Source: Kitasatospora sp. GAS204B
GTDB taxonomy: Bacteria; Actinomycetota; Actinomycetes; Streptomycetales; Streptomycetaceae
DNA length: 64,000 nt
NCBI RefSeq assembly: GCF_029892155.1
Contig: NZ_JARZAG010000012.1
Span: forward strand, 62,001 to 126,000
Direction: 5' to 3'
The first letter of the stretch is position 1. Each line of letters opens with the position of its first letter. Of this stretch, positions 43,557 to 52,548 are shown one piece after another. The notes under the pieces are model-generated. The model was given only the letters and a program-made list of their open reading frames with translations, was not told where the DNA came from and ran no database searches. Both the position numbers and the translations under genes were made by a program.

Positions 43557-44876
43557 ATGACCGAGACTACTGCCTCCAGCCCCACGCCCGCAGCCCCCAG
43601 CACCGCACTGTCGGCCACGGGCTGGCCGCCCGTCGCGAAGGCCGGCGAGCCCGGCACCTACCTGCCCACCCAGCAGGACGCCGTGTCCACATCCTGTGGA
43701 CAGCCGCAGGACGCCGCACCGGACGAGCCCGCCGGGCCGACCGGCTTCGACGACATGCCGGACGCCCCGGTGAACGGGGGCGCCGAGGTGCTCGCGGAGC
43801 TGAAGGCCCTGATCTCCAAGTACGTGATCCTGCCCTGCGAGGAGGCGCTGGACGCCGCCACGCTCTGGGTCGCGGCGACCCACCTGCAGCCCTCGTGGCA
43901 GCACGCCCCGCGTCTGGCGGTGGTCGGCCCCGCGAAGCGCTGCGGCAAGTCCCGCCTGCTCGACGTACTGGCCGAGACCGTGCACCAGCCGGTGCTGACG
44001 GTGAACTCGACCCCGGCGGCGGTCTTCCGCTCCATCACCGAGGAGCCGCCCACGCTCCTGGTGGACGAGGCCGACACGATCTTCGGCAGCCCGAAGATGG
44101 CCGAGAAGAACGAGGAGATGCGCGGCCTGCTCAACGCCGGGCACCAGCGCGACCGCTACGTGCTCCGGGTGGTCGGCAACGACCACACGCCCCACCGGTT
44201 CCACACCTTCGCCATGGCGGCCATCGCCGGGATCGGCGACCTCCCCGACACGATCATGGACCGCTCGATCGTCATCCGCATGCGCCGCCGAGCCGACGGC
44301 GAGCGTGTCTCGCCGTACCGCACCAAGCGCGACAGCCCCTCCCTGCACGAGATCCGCACCAAGATCGCCCTCTGGACCAAGCCCCTCGCCGACCAGGCCC
44401 TGCAGCTGGAACCGGCCATGCCGGTCGAGGACCGCGCCGCCGACACCTGGGAGCCCCTGGTGATCATCGCCGACCTCGCGGGCGGCCCCTGGCCCCGCCT
44501 GGCCCGGCAGGCGTGCTCCCGCATGGTCGCCTCCGAGGCCCAGGCCGAGGAGGAGGCCCCCAGCGGCGCGCGGATCCTCGCCGACATCCGGCGGATCTTC
44601 GTCGGCAGCGGAGACCAGGACAGCGTCACCACCGACCAGCTCCTGTTCGCCCTGAACAGCGACCCCGAGGCCCCGTGGGCCGAATGGGGCCGAGGCGGTC
44701 TCACGGCGCGCGGGCTCGGCACGATGCTCCGCGCCTACGGCATCTCCCCGGGCAACGTGCGCATCGGCGACGGCTCCCAGCGCAAGGGCTACATGCGCAA
44801 CAAGTTCGCCGACGCCTGGCGACGGTACTGCCCCACCGTCCACCCCCTCGCGCCGAAAGTGGCCGGCGAGAGCTGA
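43557..44876 (+). CDS. DUF3631 ATPase, likely element replication protein
   Basis: 439 aa with GAGGAA upstream. After a disordered 70-residue N-terminus comes a P-loop domain: GPAKRCGKSRLLDVLAE (Walker A, about 123-139), PTLLVDEADTIFG (Walker B), then NAGHQRDRYVLRVVG and IGDLPDTIMDRSIVIRMRRR, the DUF3631 pattern found beside prim-pol/replication genes on actinobacterial plasmids. No primase domain is present here. It probably acts as a helicase or initiator ATPase, with the iteron-like region just downstream as candidate origin. Confidence 0.8.
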   Translation: MTETTASSPTPAAPSTALSATGWPPVAKAGEPGTYLPTQQDAVSTSCGQPQDAAPDEPAGPTGFDDMPDAPVNGGAEVLAELKALISKYVILPCEEALDAATLWVAATHLQPSWQHAPRLAVVGPAKRCGKSRLLDVLAETVHQPVLTVNSTPAAVFRSITEEPPTLLVDEADTIFGSPKMAEKNEEMRGLLNAGHQRDRYVLRVVGNDHTPHRFHTFAMAAIAGIGDLPDTIMDRSIVIRMRRRADGERVSPYRTKRDSPSLHEIRTKIALWTKPLADQALQLEPAMPVEDRAADTWEPLVIIADLAGGPWPRLARQACSRMVASEAQAEEEAPSGARILADIRRIFVGSGDQDSVTTDQLLFALNSDPEAPWAEWGRGGLTARGLGTMLRAYGISPGNVRIGDGSQRKGYMRNKFADAWRRYCPTVHPLAPKVAGES

Positions 44877-45292
44877 CCCACCCCCACGGTTGCCGTCCCT
44901 GCCGTCCCAGCCGTAACAGCGCAGGTCACAGCCGCTGCGGGCAAGACGGCAACCACGTCCAAGACGGCACGTGAGCCGACACCGCCACCGGCCTGCCGCC
45001 GGGCGCACCACCGCGCCGACGGCGGGCCGGGCCGGGACGGCAAGCACATCCGTCTTGTGCCGTCCCAGCCGTCCCTGCCGTAAAACCGCAGCTCAGATGG
45101 CCTGCCGCCAAGACGGATCACCGTCCCAAGACGGAAACGCTCCGCGTACCGAGACGGCACCCGCCCGCGTCCAATACGCGACCGGCCACCCGAGCCCGCC
45201 CCTGCCGTACCCGCCCTGACCTGCGGATGCAACGGCCAAGACGGCAAAGACGGATCCCACGACACCACCTCCACCGCAAGGACCCCTCCCGC
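44877..45292. repeat. Iteron-like repeats, candidate origin
   Basis: 416 bp without a gene. CAAGACGG occurs at 44942, 44960, 45109, 45127 and 45237 with an AAGACGG at 45247, plus inverted or variant forms (CCGTCTTG near 45050, GGGACGGC, GAGACGGC). A 37-bp unit starting GCCGTCCCTGCCGTCCCAG at 44892 recurs with changes at 45059. The density of short directional repeats between the DUF3631 and DUF2637 genes resembles plasmid iterons. Confidence 0.55.
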
Positions 45293-46210
45293 ATGCCCAC
45301 CGCCCCGCCGGCCGCCCGCCCGGCCGCCCCCGGCACCTTCGCCCGCACCACGATCACCATCGTGATGGCGGTCATCACCGCCCTCGCCTTCGTCTTCTCC
45401 TTCGGCAACGTCTGGACCCTGGCCCTGCGACTCGGCGTCCCACACCCTGTCGCGCCGCTGATCGCGCCCATGGTCGACCTCTCCGTGGTCGGCCTCATGG
45501 TCGCCCTGCACCACCTCGCCGCCACCGGCACCCACCCCGACCAGCTCCGCTCGGCCAACAGGCTGATGCACCTGTGCGGCCTGCTGGCCCTCGTCCTCAA
45601 CTTCGCCGAACCGCTCCTCGCCGGACACTACGGCCGAGCCGCCCTCGACACCGTCGCCCCCGCCCTCCTCCTCGGGTGGGGAACCGTCGGCCCCACCCTC
45701 CTACGCCACCTCCACGCCCCAACCGCTACCACCACGGACCCGACGGAGCACACCCCTTCGGCCAAAACGCCCGCCACCGAGCCTCCCCCGGCCGAGTGCG
45801 ACGCCGAGCCGCAGTCGGCTCCGGAGCCCACGCAGGCTCAGCCGCCCGTCGGCGGCGGCGCTCCGCCAGTCGAATGTGGCCCCAAGCCGCAGCCGGAACT
45901 CGGGCAAGCCAGCGATGACGACCAGGCTGAGCCGTCGGCTGCCGTCGACTCCCCGAGCGCGGACCGCGAGCCCACCGAACCGCGTAAGCGCACCGGCCGT
46001 CCGCCGCGCGCGAGCATGGACGAGCTTCTGGCGGTCGCGCGTCCGGCCGTCGCCGAGGACGGCGTCAGTGTGGCCGTGGTCAAGGAGGCCCTCCGCGAAT
46101 CCGGCCTCCCGATCAGCAGCGAGCGCTTCACGAAGCTGATGAAGCTCCTGCGCGCCGAGCAGACCGGTCCTCAGTACGAACTGGCCCTCGCGCATCCGGC
46201 CGTCGACTGA
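45293..46210 (+). CDS. DUF2637-type membrane protein with C-terminal winged helix
   Basis: 305 aa from ATG 45293 behind AAGGA. Four hydrophobic segments in the first 130 residues (TTITIVMAVITALAFVFSFG, PLIAPMVDLSVVGLMVALHH, LMHLCGLLALVLNFAEPLL, TVAPALLLGWGTVGPTLL) match DUF2637 proteins of Streptomyces plasmids, some linked to spread. A Pro/Glu-rich linker (145-250) leads to a DNA-binding-like GVSVAVVKEALRESGLPISSERFTKLMKLL (in part). Possible role in plasmid spread or membrane attachment of element DNA. Confidence 0.75.
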   Translation: MPTAPPAARPAAPGTFARTTITIVMAVITALAFVFSFGNVWTLALRLGVPHPVAPLIAPMVDLSVVGLMVALHHLAATGTHPDQLRSANRLMHLCGLLALVLNFAEPLLAGHYGRAALDTVAPALLLGWGTVGPTLLRHLHAPTATTTDPTEHTPSAKTPATEPPPAECDAEPQSAPEPTQAQPPVGGGAPPVECGPKPQPELGQASDDDQAEPSAAVDSPSADREPTEPRKRTGRPPRASMDELLAVARPAVAEDGVSVAVVKEALRESGLPISSERFTKLMKLLRAEQTGPQYELALAHPAVD

Positions 46211-46464
46211 CCGCCTATCCAGTCCAGCCATGCCGCCTGCCCGCGATCCGTCCGGACCGGGCAGGGGGCTCCCTCGTCGCCTGCCGGTCCGTTCGCGGAT
46301 GTCCAACGAGCCGTCAGCCGACATCCGCGAACACAGGTCCGCCGCCGCACTACACCGCGCACCCGGCACTGCCAAACCGCCAGCCGCCGAGATCATCACC
46401 CGCACACCACACGAGCGGGCCACGACCTGCTCGGCCCACCGACCGCTCTACCGGGAGCCCAGCC

Positions 46465-47205
46465 GTGACACACGACCAGCACCACGCCGACCACACCGCG
46501 GAAGGCCCCGACGAGCGTCCGAAGTCCCATACACTGAAGGCTCTTTGGCGGCGAGCCTTCGGAAAAGAAGCACCTGGTGGAGCCAGTAGTCCCCCAACTC
46601 CGACTTACAGCCGGAGTGGGGGAGTCTCCGCCCCAGGGGTGGCGGAGACGGCCCAGCGCGAGGGCGCGCCGGGCCTGGAGGTCGCGGCCGTGGGCGGCCA
46701 CGACCCGGACAAGCTCCTCACCGTCCAGCAAGAAGTCCTCGCCCCCGTGCGCCAAAGCGACAGCGCCGACGACGACAGCTCCGCCGCCGAGCACGTCGAG
46801 CAGAGCGCCCACCGCTCGAACCGCCGCTTCAACGGCGTCAACCGCGAGAAGCGCGTCGGCCCTCTGCAGTTCCGGCCCGAGGAACGCGCGCACCTAGATA
46901 TCTCCGCCGCCGCCAACGGTTACCGCAGCCCCGGCGGGTTCGCCGCCGACGTCACCCTGGCCTTCATCGACGGCCGGTTCTTCGTCGACCTGCCGCTCGC
47001 GGAAGAACGCCGCAAGCTCCACCACTTCCGCACCCAGGTCATCCGCGCGCTCAACCGCATCGGCAACAACGTCAACCAGATCGCCCACGCCCTCAACGGC
47101 GGCTACGAACCCCCCGTCGACGCCCGCCAGACCCTCGACGAGCTGCACCGCCTCCTCGCGGAGATCGCCGAAGCCGTCCGTCAGCCCGCCGACCAGGAAG
47201 CCTGA
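46465..47205 (+). CDS. mobC: MobC-like relaxosome accessory protein
   Basis: 246 aa from GTG 46465 with GGGAG 7 nt before; a GTG at 46690 with GGAGG is an equally good alternative that would leave a 171-aa protein. The conserved part is C-terminal: GPLQFRPEERAHLDISAAANGYRSPGGFAADVTLAF (in part) and FRTQVIRALNRIGNNVNQIAHALNGG, the MobC signature. It helps the relaxase to open oriT. The relaxase gene follows 6 bp later. Confidence 0.85.
   Translation: MTHDQHHADHTAEGPDERPKSHTLKALWRRAFGKEAPGGASSPPTPTYSRSGGVSAPGVAETAQREGAPGLEVAAVGGHDPDKLLTVQQEVLAPVRQSDSADDDSSAAEHVEQSAHRSNRRFNGVNREKRVGPLQFRPEERAHLDISAAANGYRSPGGFAADVTLAFIDGRFFVDLPLAEERRKLHHFRTQVIRALNRIGNNVNQIAHALNGGYEPPVDARQTLDELHRLLAEIAEAVRQPADQEA
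46590..46649. other. Two adjoining hairpins, oriT candidate
   Basis: A stem CCCCCA-CTCCG/CGGAG-TGGGGG with one bulged A (46590-46623) is followed directly by a 9-bp stem GTCTCCGCC/GGCGGAGAC (46624-46649). They lie in the variable 5' part of mobC, just before the alternative start at 46690. Relaxase substrates usually have such inverted repeats near mobC; no nick site can be assigned. Confidence 0.4.
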
Positions 47206-47211
47206 CCCGCC

Positions 47212-48972
47212 ATGATCGCGCCCATCAAGGACCCCGGCTCGAATACCCGCGGTCTGCTCGCCTACCTCTACGGGCCCGGCCGCCACGACGAGCACCACGA
47301 CCCGCACATCGTCGCCGGCTTCGCCATGCTCGGCATGCCCGACCCCGGCCGCGACGAGCGCGCCACGCTCACCGAACTCGCCCGCTACCTCGATGAGCCG
47401 GTCAAGCTCCGCAACAGCGAGCCCGGCAAGCCGGTCACCGACCACGTCTGGCACTGCCCCGTCCGCGCCGCCCCTGAGGACCGTTATCTCTCCGACGCCG
47501 AGTGGGGCGAGATCGCCGAGCGCATCGTCCGCGCCGCCGGCATCGCCCCCGAAGGTGACGACCTCGCCTGCCGGTGGATCGCGGTGCGCCACGCGGATGA
47601 CCACATCCACATCCTCGCCACCAGCGTCCGCGAGGACGGCCGCCGTCCCAAGCTCCACAAGAGCGGCGAGCGCGCCGGAGCCGAGTGCCGCGAGATCGAG
47701 AGGAACTACGGCCTGCGTCAGCTCGGCACCGGCGACGGCACCGCCGCCAAGCGGCCGACCCAGGGCGAGATGCACAAGGCCAAACGCCTCGGCTGGGAAC
47801 AGCCCGCCCGCGCATGGCTCGACGAGCGAATCCGCGCCGCCATCCCCCACGCCGCCAACATCGAGGAACTCCTCGCCTACCTCCAGGCCGAGGGCATCGA
47901 GGTCAAGCTCCGCCGCCTGCCCTCCGGCGACCTGGCCAGCTACTCCGCCGCCCACCCCGACGACCTGAAGAAGAACGGCCAGCCGAACTACATCCCCGGC
48001 AGCAAGATCGCCCCCGACCTGTCCCTGCCCCAGCTCCAGGCCCTCCTCGAAGACGGCCAGCCCGAGGAGCACCCCACCGCCCGCCGCAATCGGCCCGGCA
48101 CCCCCTGGACACGCGCCACCGACGCCCTCGACGCCCTCGACACCCTCCACACCGACCTCGCCGACAGCGACCCGGCCGGCAGCGGCGACGGTGACGGCAG
48201 CCTCGCGCAGGCCCAGATCACCGCACTGGGCGAACTGATCGAGGCCACCTCCCAGACCGCACCCGCCGAACTACGCGCCGAACTACGAGCCGCCACAAGG
48301 ACGTTCGCCCGAGCCCAGCGCTCCCAGATCCGCGCCGAACACCGCGCCGCAGCCGACCTGCGCCACGCCGCCCGTGACGTCATCCACGCCGCCGACGGCA
48401 AGGACGGCAGCACCCTCACGGTCCTTCTCGCCACCCTCGTCTGGGCCGCGATCCTCGCCGGACGCTGGCACCAGAGCCGAGGCCACCACCAGCAGGCCGA
48501 AGCCGCCAGCCAGGCCGTCCAGCACCTGCAGACCGCCTACGACCAGGCCGCCGCACCGCAACTCGCCGCCCTCGCCAACCGCCAGCCCAAGGAAGAAGTC
48601 TGCAACACCCTCGCCAGCGACGTCCGCTCCGCCGTGCCCGAGCACGCCACACGGATCCTCGCCGACCCCAACTGGCCCGCCCTGGCCACCGTCCTCGCCG
48701 ACGCCGAAGCCAGCGGCCACCAACCCCGCCAACTCCTCACCGACGCCGCCGCCCGCCGCGAACTCACCACCGCCCGCCTACCCGCCAAGGTCCTCATCGG
48801 CCGCATCCAACACACCAGCCGCAACCCCGCACCCAACCGCACCGCCGAGGCAGCTCTCATGCGCTCCCGCGCCGCAAGGGCACTCCCCCGCCAGCCCACC
48901 GGCCCGCTGACCACCACGCCAGCCCCCATAACCGCCCTCCAGCCAACCGGGAATCAGCCCCGACGCCGCTGA
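47212..48972 (+). CDS. mobA: Relaxase/mobilisation nuclease
   Basis: 586 aa. The N-terminal relaxase domain has the metal-binding HxDxHxH-like triad in IAVRHADDHIHILAT (about 120-134), an upstream VWHCPVRAAP strand, and NTRGLLAYLYGPGR, where the catalytic Tyr may lie. A long Ala/Arg-rich helical tail includes one strongly hydrophobic helix (TVLLATLVWAAILAGRW). It should nick oriT and pilot the DNA strand to a recipient. No FtsK/TraB translocase is visible in the element, so it probably uses a helper conjugation system. Confidence 0.9.
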   Translation: MIAPIKDPGSNTRGLLAYLYGPGRHDEHHDPHIVAGFAMLGMPDPGRDERATLTELARYLDEPVKLRNSEPGKPVTDHVWHCPVRAAPEDRYLSDAEWGEIAERIVRAAGIAPEGDDLACRWIAVRHADDHIHILATSVREDGRRPKLHKSGERAGAECREIERNYGLRQLGTGDGTAAKRPTQGEMHKAKRLGWEQPARAWLDERIRAAIPHAANIEELLAYLQAEGIEVKLRRLPSGDLASYSAAHPDDLKKNGQPNYIPGSKIAPDLSLPQLQALLEDGQPEEHPTARRNRPGTPWTRATDALDALDTLHTDLADSDPAGSGDGDGSLAQAQITALGELIEATSQTAPAELRAELRAATRTFARAQRSQIRAEHRAAADLRHAARDVIHAADGKDGSTLTVLLATLVWAAILAGRWHQSRGHHQQAEAASQAVQHLQTAYDQAAAPQLAALANRQPKEEVCNTLASDVRSAVPEHATRILADPNWPALATVLADAEASGHQPRQLLTDAAARRELTTARLPAKVLIGRIQHTSRNPAPNRTAEAALMRSRAARALPRQPTGPLTTTPAPITALQPTGNQPRRR

Positions 48973-49178
48973 CCGCCAGCACCCGCACACCCGCCGCGCG
49001 ACGAGATCCACGCCTCATCACGACGCCGACCAGCCACAAGGCCATCCGATCCACCCCGTCAGCAGGCCAACAGCACTGCTGAGATGTCGGTTTGATGTCT
49101 TCTGCGGCGGCCAGGAACCATCCCGGCCGCCGTACGTCTTGTGGTCCTTGCAACTCGCCACCAACGCGGAAGGACCGC

Positions 49179-49508
49179 ATGACCGACTACGACCACGACT
49201 TCTACAACCCCCGCCTTGAGCCCTACCAGCCCGTCATCCGCGCCGTCCCCCACCCCGGCGAACTCGACGCCCGCGGCATCCCCATCACCTGCCTCAACTG
49301 CCACGCCCGCCGCGACTGGCTCCTCCTGAATGTCGGCCCCCAGGTCTTCGTCCGCTGCCGCTGCGCGGCCGAGTGGCCCGAGCCCGACCTCACCCGCGCC
49401 TACTTCGACCAGCACTACACCGAACCCGAACACGAGTGGGACGACTACGACACCGCCATGCGGGCACTCGCGTTCGACGGGCTGTTCGCGGGAGTGATTT
49501 GGAACTAG
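49179..49508 (+). CDS. Hypothetical Cys-containing protein
   Basis: 109 aa from ATG 49179 behind AAGGA. Contains ITCLNCHARRDWLLL and FVRCRCAAEW, a possible four-Cys zinc-binding module, and an acidic C-terminus. It follows the relaxase gene and appears to be part of the element backbone. Function unknown. Confidence 0.65.
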   Translation: MTDYDHDFYNPRLEPYQPVIRAVPHPGELDARGIPITCLNCHARRDWLLLNVGPQVFVRCRCAAEWPEPDLTRAYFDQHYTEPEHEWDDYDTAMRALAFDGLFAGVIWN

Positions 49509-49521
49509 TGCGCTCAAGGCC

Positions 49522-49557
49522 GGGTGGGGCCAACGCTGTTCAGCGTTGGCCCCACCC
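49522..49557. terminator. Bidirectional terminator between backbone and cargo
   Basis: 17-bp perfect stem GGGTGGGGCCAACGCTG with its complement and a 2-nt centre, between the plus-strand gene ending at 49508 and the minus-strand Nudix gene ending at 49613. It can serve both convergent transcripts. Confidence 0.88.
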
Positions 49558-49612
49558 ACTTGCCGTGCTGGGAAAGGTGCACCAAACTCCCAGCCCCAGC
49601 CTGCTGACGCCA

Positions 49613-50089
49613 TCACGCCGCAGTGACCGACCATCCGTAGCGGGAGAAGGAGGGACCTCCCTCCCGGTACGCGGCCAGGGCCTGCGCGGAGGTCGGGAAC
49701 GCGGGCTCGGGGAAGCGGTCTACGGCAACCCACTGGGCGGCCAGGTGCTTGTCCGGCTCGGTGTTGGTCAGCTCGCCGGTCCAGGTGTCGGTAGCGAAGA
49801 CGAAGAGGACGAACGGTCCGGCCAGGTCCCAGCCCTGTTCGACGTGGACGACGTGGACGAGAACGAGATCTGCCGGGTCGACGAGCAGGCCGGTCTCCTC
49901 CTTGAGTTCGCGGGCGGCGGCCTCGTCGAGGGCTTCGCCGGGCTCGGCCTTGCCGCCCGGGACGGTCCAGGCCGGCAGCGGGGACCAGTTGCGAGCGGCG
50001 TAGAGCACGGCGGGGATCGTGTCGGTGTCCTTGTCGTGGACGATCACGCAGACCGCGTTGCGGCTGTTCATCACGCTGGTGGTGGTCAC
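49613..50089 (-). CDS. Nudix hydrolase
   Basis: 158 aa from the GTG at 50089, chosen for AGGAG 8 nt upstream. The Nudix box is complete: GGKAEPGEALDEAAARELKEETGL fits GX5EX7REUXEEXGU. It hydrolyses a nucleoside diphosphate linked to another moiety; the neighbouring glycosyltransferases suggest a nucleotide sugar, but housekeeping of damaged nucleotides is as possible. It follows the FkbM gene by 88 bp on the same strand. Confidence 0.88.
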   Translation of the reverse strand: MTTTSVMNSRNAVCVIVHDKDTDTIPAVLYAARNWSPLPAWTVPGGKAEPGEALDEAAARELKEETGLLVDPADLVLVHVVHVEQGWDLAGPFVLFVFATDTWTGELTNTEPDKHLAAQWVAVDRFPEPAFPTSAQALAAYREGGPSFSRYGWSVTAA

Positions 50090-50177
50090 GGTACCCACTC
50101 CTTGTCGAAGTGCCGGAGGATGTCGGCGAGCCAGGCGGGTGGCCGGGCTGGCTCCGCTTCTCGGATCGCTTGGGTGC

Positions 50178-51095
50178 TCAGCGCCCGAGCGTGAGGCGGT
50201 CGGCGTCGGTGCGGGAGAAGACCAGGTCGGTCATCTGCTCCGGGGTCTCGGTGCACCGGACGGGCGGCTGCGGCCGACGCATGGCCCGGGGGTAGGTGGC
50301 CGGGTCGTAGTCGTTGGTGAGCGTGTAGACGTGGAAGCCGTGCTCGCGCAAGGTGTCGATGATGCCGGCGGCGCTCTCGCCCTGCTTGGCCAGGAGCCTG
50401 GGGGTGACTTCCACGACCAGCTCCACGTCCTCACGCAGGTGTGGGATCGCGGGCAGCAGTCCCCTGACCGCTGCCGCCTCGGCGCCCTCGACGTCGATCT
50501 TGATGACCCGGGCGGTGGAGAGTTCGGCCTGGCTGACCAGCTCCGCGAGCGGCGCGGCTGGCACATGAAAGGCCGTGTGGACGTGGCGGGGCCGGATGGC
50601 GGTGGTGTGGCCGAGGTTGGCCGGGTCCTCCAGGTAGAGGGTGAGCGTGCCGGTGATGTCGGAGGCGGCTGCGCGGACCGCGCGGATGTTGGCTTGGTGG
50701 TTGGTGGTGGCCGCGACGGTCAGGTCGTCGTGGAACTGCGGGGTGGGCTCGATGGCGACGACTCGGCCGTGGGAGCCGACGGCGTGGGAGGCCAGGAGGC
50801 TGAACGCGCCGCGGTGGGCTCCGACGTCGATGAAGGTGTCCCCGGGCCGCAGGCAGTCGCGCAGGAAGGCGCTCAGGTTCGGCTCCCAATCGCCGAAGAG
50901 GTACTGGTAGCGCTGGATGACGTCGCTGGTGGTGACGGTGACCGTGTCGCCCGAGCGCAACCTGGCGGTGGTGTGGACAGGGTGGATCCGCAGGTGGTCG
51001 TCGAGGAAGCGGTCGACGAGCTGGGCCTTGCCGACGGTTCCGGGCGCGTGGCGGACGTAGGCCCGCAGGAGGCGGGCGAAGGCGGATGCGGGCAC
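50178..51095 (-). CDS. FkbM-family methyltransferase
   Basis: 305 aa from GTG 51095 with AAGGAG. SAM-binding motif I is DTFIDVGAHRGAFSLLAS (about 87-104), acidic strand VVAIEPTPQFHDDL and IKIDVEGAEAAAVRGLL, all typical of FkbM proteins. FkbM enzymes O-methylate sugars, lipids or macrolides. In the present cassette a glycan hydroxyl is the likely target. Divergent from the kinase gene (104 bp), upstream of the Nudix gene. Confidence 0.88.
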   Translation of the reverse strand: MPASAFARLLRAYVRHAPGTVGKAQLVDRFLDDHLRIHPVHTTARLRSGDTVTVTTSDVIQRYQYLFGDWEPNLSAFLRDCLRPGDTFIDVGAHRGAFSLLASHAVGSHGRVVAIEPTPQFHDDLTVAATTNHQANIRAVRAAASDITGTLTLYLEDPANLGHTTAIRPRHVHTAFHVPAAPLAELVSQAELSTARVIKIDVEGAEAAAVRGLLPAIPHLREDVELVVEVTPRLLAKQGESAAGIIDTLREHGFHVYTLTNDYDPATYPRAMRRPQPPVRCTETPEQMTDLVFSRTDADRLTLGR

Positions 51096-51199
51096 GCGTG
51101 TGCTCCTTCGAGTGGCGGCGGGTGCGGAACGCGGTTCCCGGGGTCCGCAGTGGTGGCAGACTTGCCGGTGAACGCTGGTGGCGGTGAGGGGAGTTGTCG

Positions 51200-51700
51200 G
51201 TGACCGATAGTGACTCGGTGGTGTTCCTGCTGGTGGGGCTCACCGGTTCGGGGAAGACGACCTACGCTCAGCGGGAGCTTGAGCCGCAGGGTGCTGTGCG
51301 GCTGTCGGTGGACGAGGTCGTCCACGAGCGGCACGGCCGGTACAGCGTCGACTACCCGGAGCACAGCTACTTCGAGAAGGAGGCTCCGGTCGTCGACGAG
51401 CTGCACGATCGGCTGGCCGAGCTGATCGGAGAGGGCCGGGACGTGGTCTGGGACCACGGGCTGTGGCCGCGCAAGGACCGCGACGCGATGAAGAAGCTGG
51501 TCGAGTCAGCCGGCGGCCGGTGGCGGCTGCTGTACTTCCCCGTCGAGCGGGACGAGCTGCTGCGCAGGCTGACCGAGCGCAACCGGCGGGGCGACGCGAA
51601 CGCGCTGATCGTGACCCCTGAGGCTCTGGACGACTTCTTCGCCCGGTTCGAGGTGCCTCAGGGCGAGGGCGAGGAGATCGTGGAGCCGGGCCGGCTCTGA
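51200..51700 (+). CDS. P-loop kinase-like ATPase
   Basis: 166 aa from GTG 51200, with GAGGGGAG 6 nt before (a TTG at 51194 is too close). Walker A GLTGSGKTT near the N-terminus, then RLSVDEVVHERHG, VVWDHGLWPRKDRD and a lid-like Arg-rich RRLTERNRRGDAN resemble the AAA_33/zeta-like small-molecule kinase group. It may phosphorylate a sugar or nucleoside. Its 3' end overlaps the convergent glycosyltransferase gene by 43 bp. Confidence 0.75.
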   Translation: MTDSDSVVFLLVGLTGSGKTTYAQRELEPQGAVRLSVDEVVHERHGRYSVDYPEHSYFEKEAPVVDELHDRLAELIGEGRDVVWDHGLWPRKDRDAMKKLVESAGGRWRLLYFPVERDELLRRLTERNRRGDANALIVTPEALDDFFARFEVPQGEGEEIVEPGRL

Positions 51701-52548
51701 CGAGGAGGGCGCCAGGCGGCGTGGATCTGGGCGGCTTCGGCGGCCCAGCCGTCGGGCAGGCCGTCGAGGGTGACGTGGCGGAAGCCCAGGCGGGGGTCGG
51801 AGACGTCGATGCGGCCCTGGTGGCGGTCGATGTGCTGCAGCAGGCGCGTGGCCTCGGTCCGGACGGCCGGGGTGTGCTCGGTCCAGGCGCCGGTCGTGAA
51901 GTGGTCGACGCGGCGACGCAGGTCATCCAGGACGCCGGAGCGCCACTTGAAGTGGTGGACGCATGCCAGCGCGTGCGGGTCGGGCTGGCGGCCGGGGGCG
52001 CGGTGGTTGCCGGAGGCGACGGCGACGTCGGAGAGCGCGAGGACGATCTTGCGGGGGTCTCCGTGCAGGAGGCGGTGGGTGAGGTGGCCGCCGAGCGGGA
52101 AGGCGCGGTCGAGCCCGCTCTCGGGGCGCCACAGGGCGAGGCGGCCGTCGGCACTGACGCGGTCGAGCATCAGGGCGCCCACCACCGCCCGGCCGTTCTC
52201 CTCCGCCGCCGTAGTGACCTCGGTGAGCGGGGCCGGGTAGGTGTGGAACTCGTCGGAGTCGGCGAGCAGGTGCCAACCCGGGCCCGCCTGTTCGCGCAGC
52301 GCGTCGCGCAGTTCGGTGTTGGTGTGCTCGTGCCACGGACCGGTGCTGACCTGGCCGGTGGGCAGGTCGAGTGCGCGGGCGGTGTCCAGCATCTGGTGGC
52401 GCCAGGCGCCGGGGACGTGCTCGGGGAAGTGGAAGGCGAGGTGGAAACGCTCGACGCCGAGCTGGCGGTAATGGGCGGTCCACGCGGTCAGCAGGGCCGG
52501 TTCGACCGGGCCGACCACGGCGACCAGGGCAGGGAAGGCGGGCGTCAT
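51658..52548 (-). CDS. Glycosyltransferase family 92-like protein
   Basis: 296 aa from ATG 52548 behind AGGAG. It has VEPALLTAWTAHYRQLGVERFHLAFHFPE (in part), a pattern of GT92/GT2-like enzymes in which an N-terminal strand is followed by a donor-binding loop, a DSDEF metal-binding motif (HLLADSDEFHTYP), and a later CVHHFKWRSGV. Last gene of a four-gene set with 4-bp overlaps. Donor and acceptor unknown. Confidence 0.75.
   Translation of the reverse strand: MTPAFPALVAVVGPVEPALLTAWTAHYRQLGVERFHLAFHFPEHVPGAWRHQMLDTARALDLPTGQVSTGPWHEHTNTELRDALREQAGPGWHLLADSDEFHTYPAPLTEVTTAAEENGRAVVGALMLDRVSADGRLALWRPESGLDRAFPLGGHLTHRLLHGDPRKIVLALSDVAVASGNHRAPGRQPDPHALACVHHFKWRSGVLDDLRRRVDHFTTGAWTEHTPAVRTEATRLLQHIDRHQGRIDVSDPRLGFRHVTLDGLPDGWAAEAAQIHAAWRPPRQSRPGSTISSPSP

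Noticed and set aside
43557..44876. Defence helicase reading of the DUF3631 protein
   Set aside because: Its place between the repressor and mobilisation genes and next to iteron-like repeats fits replication better than defence.
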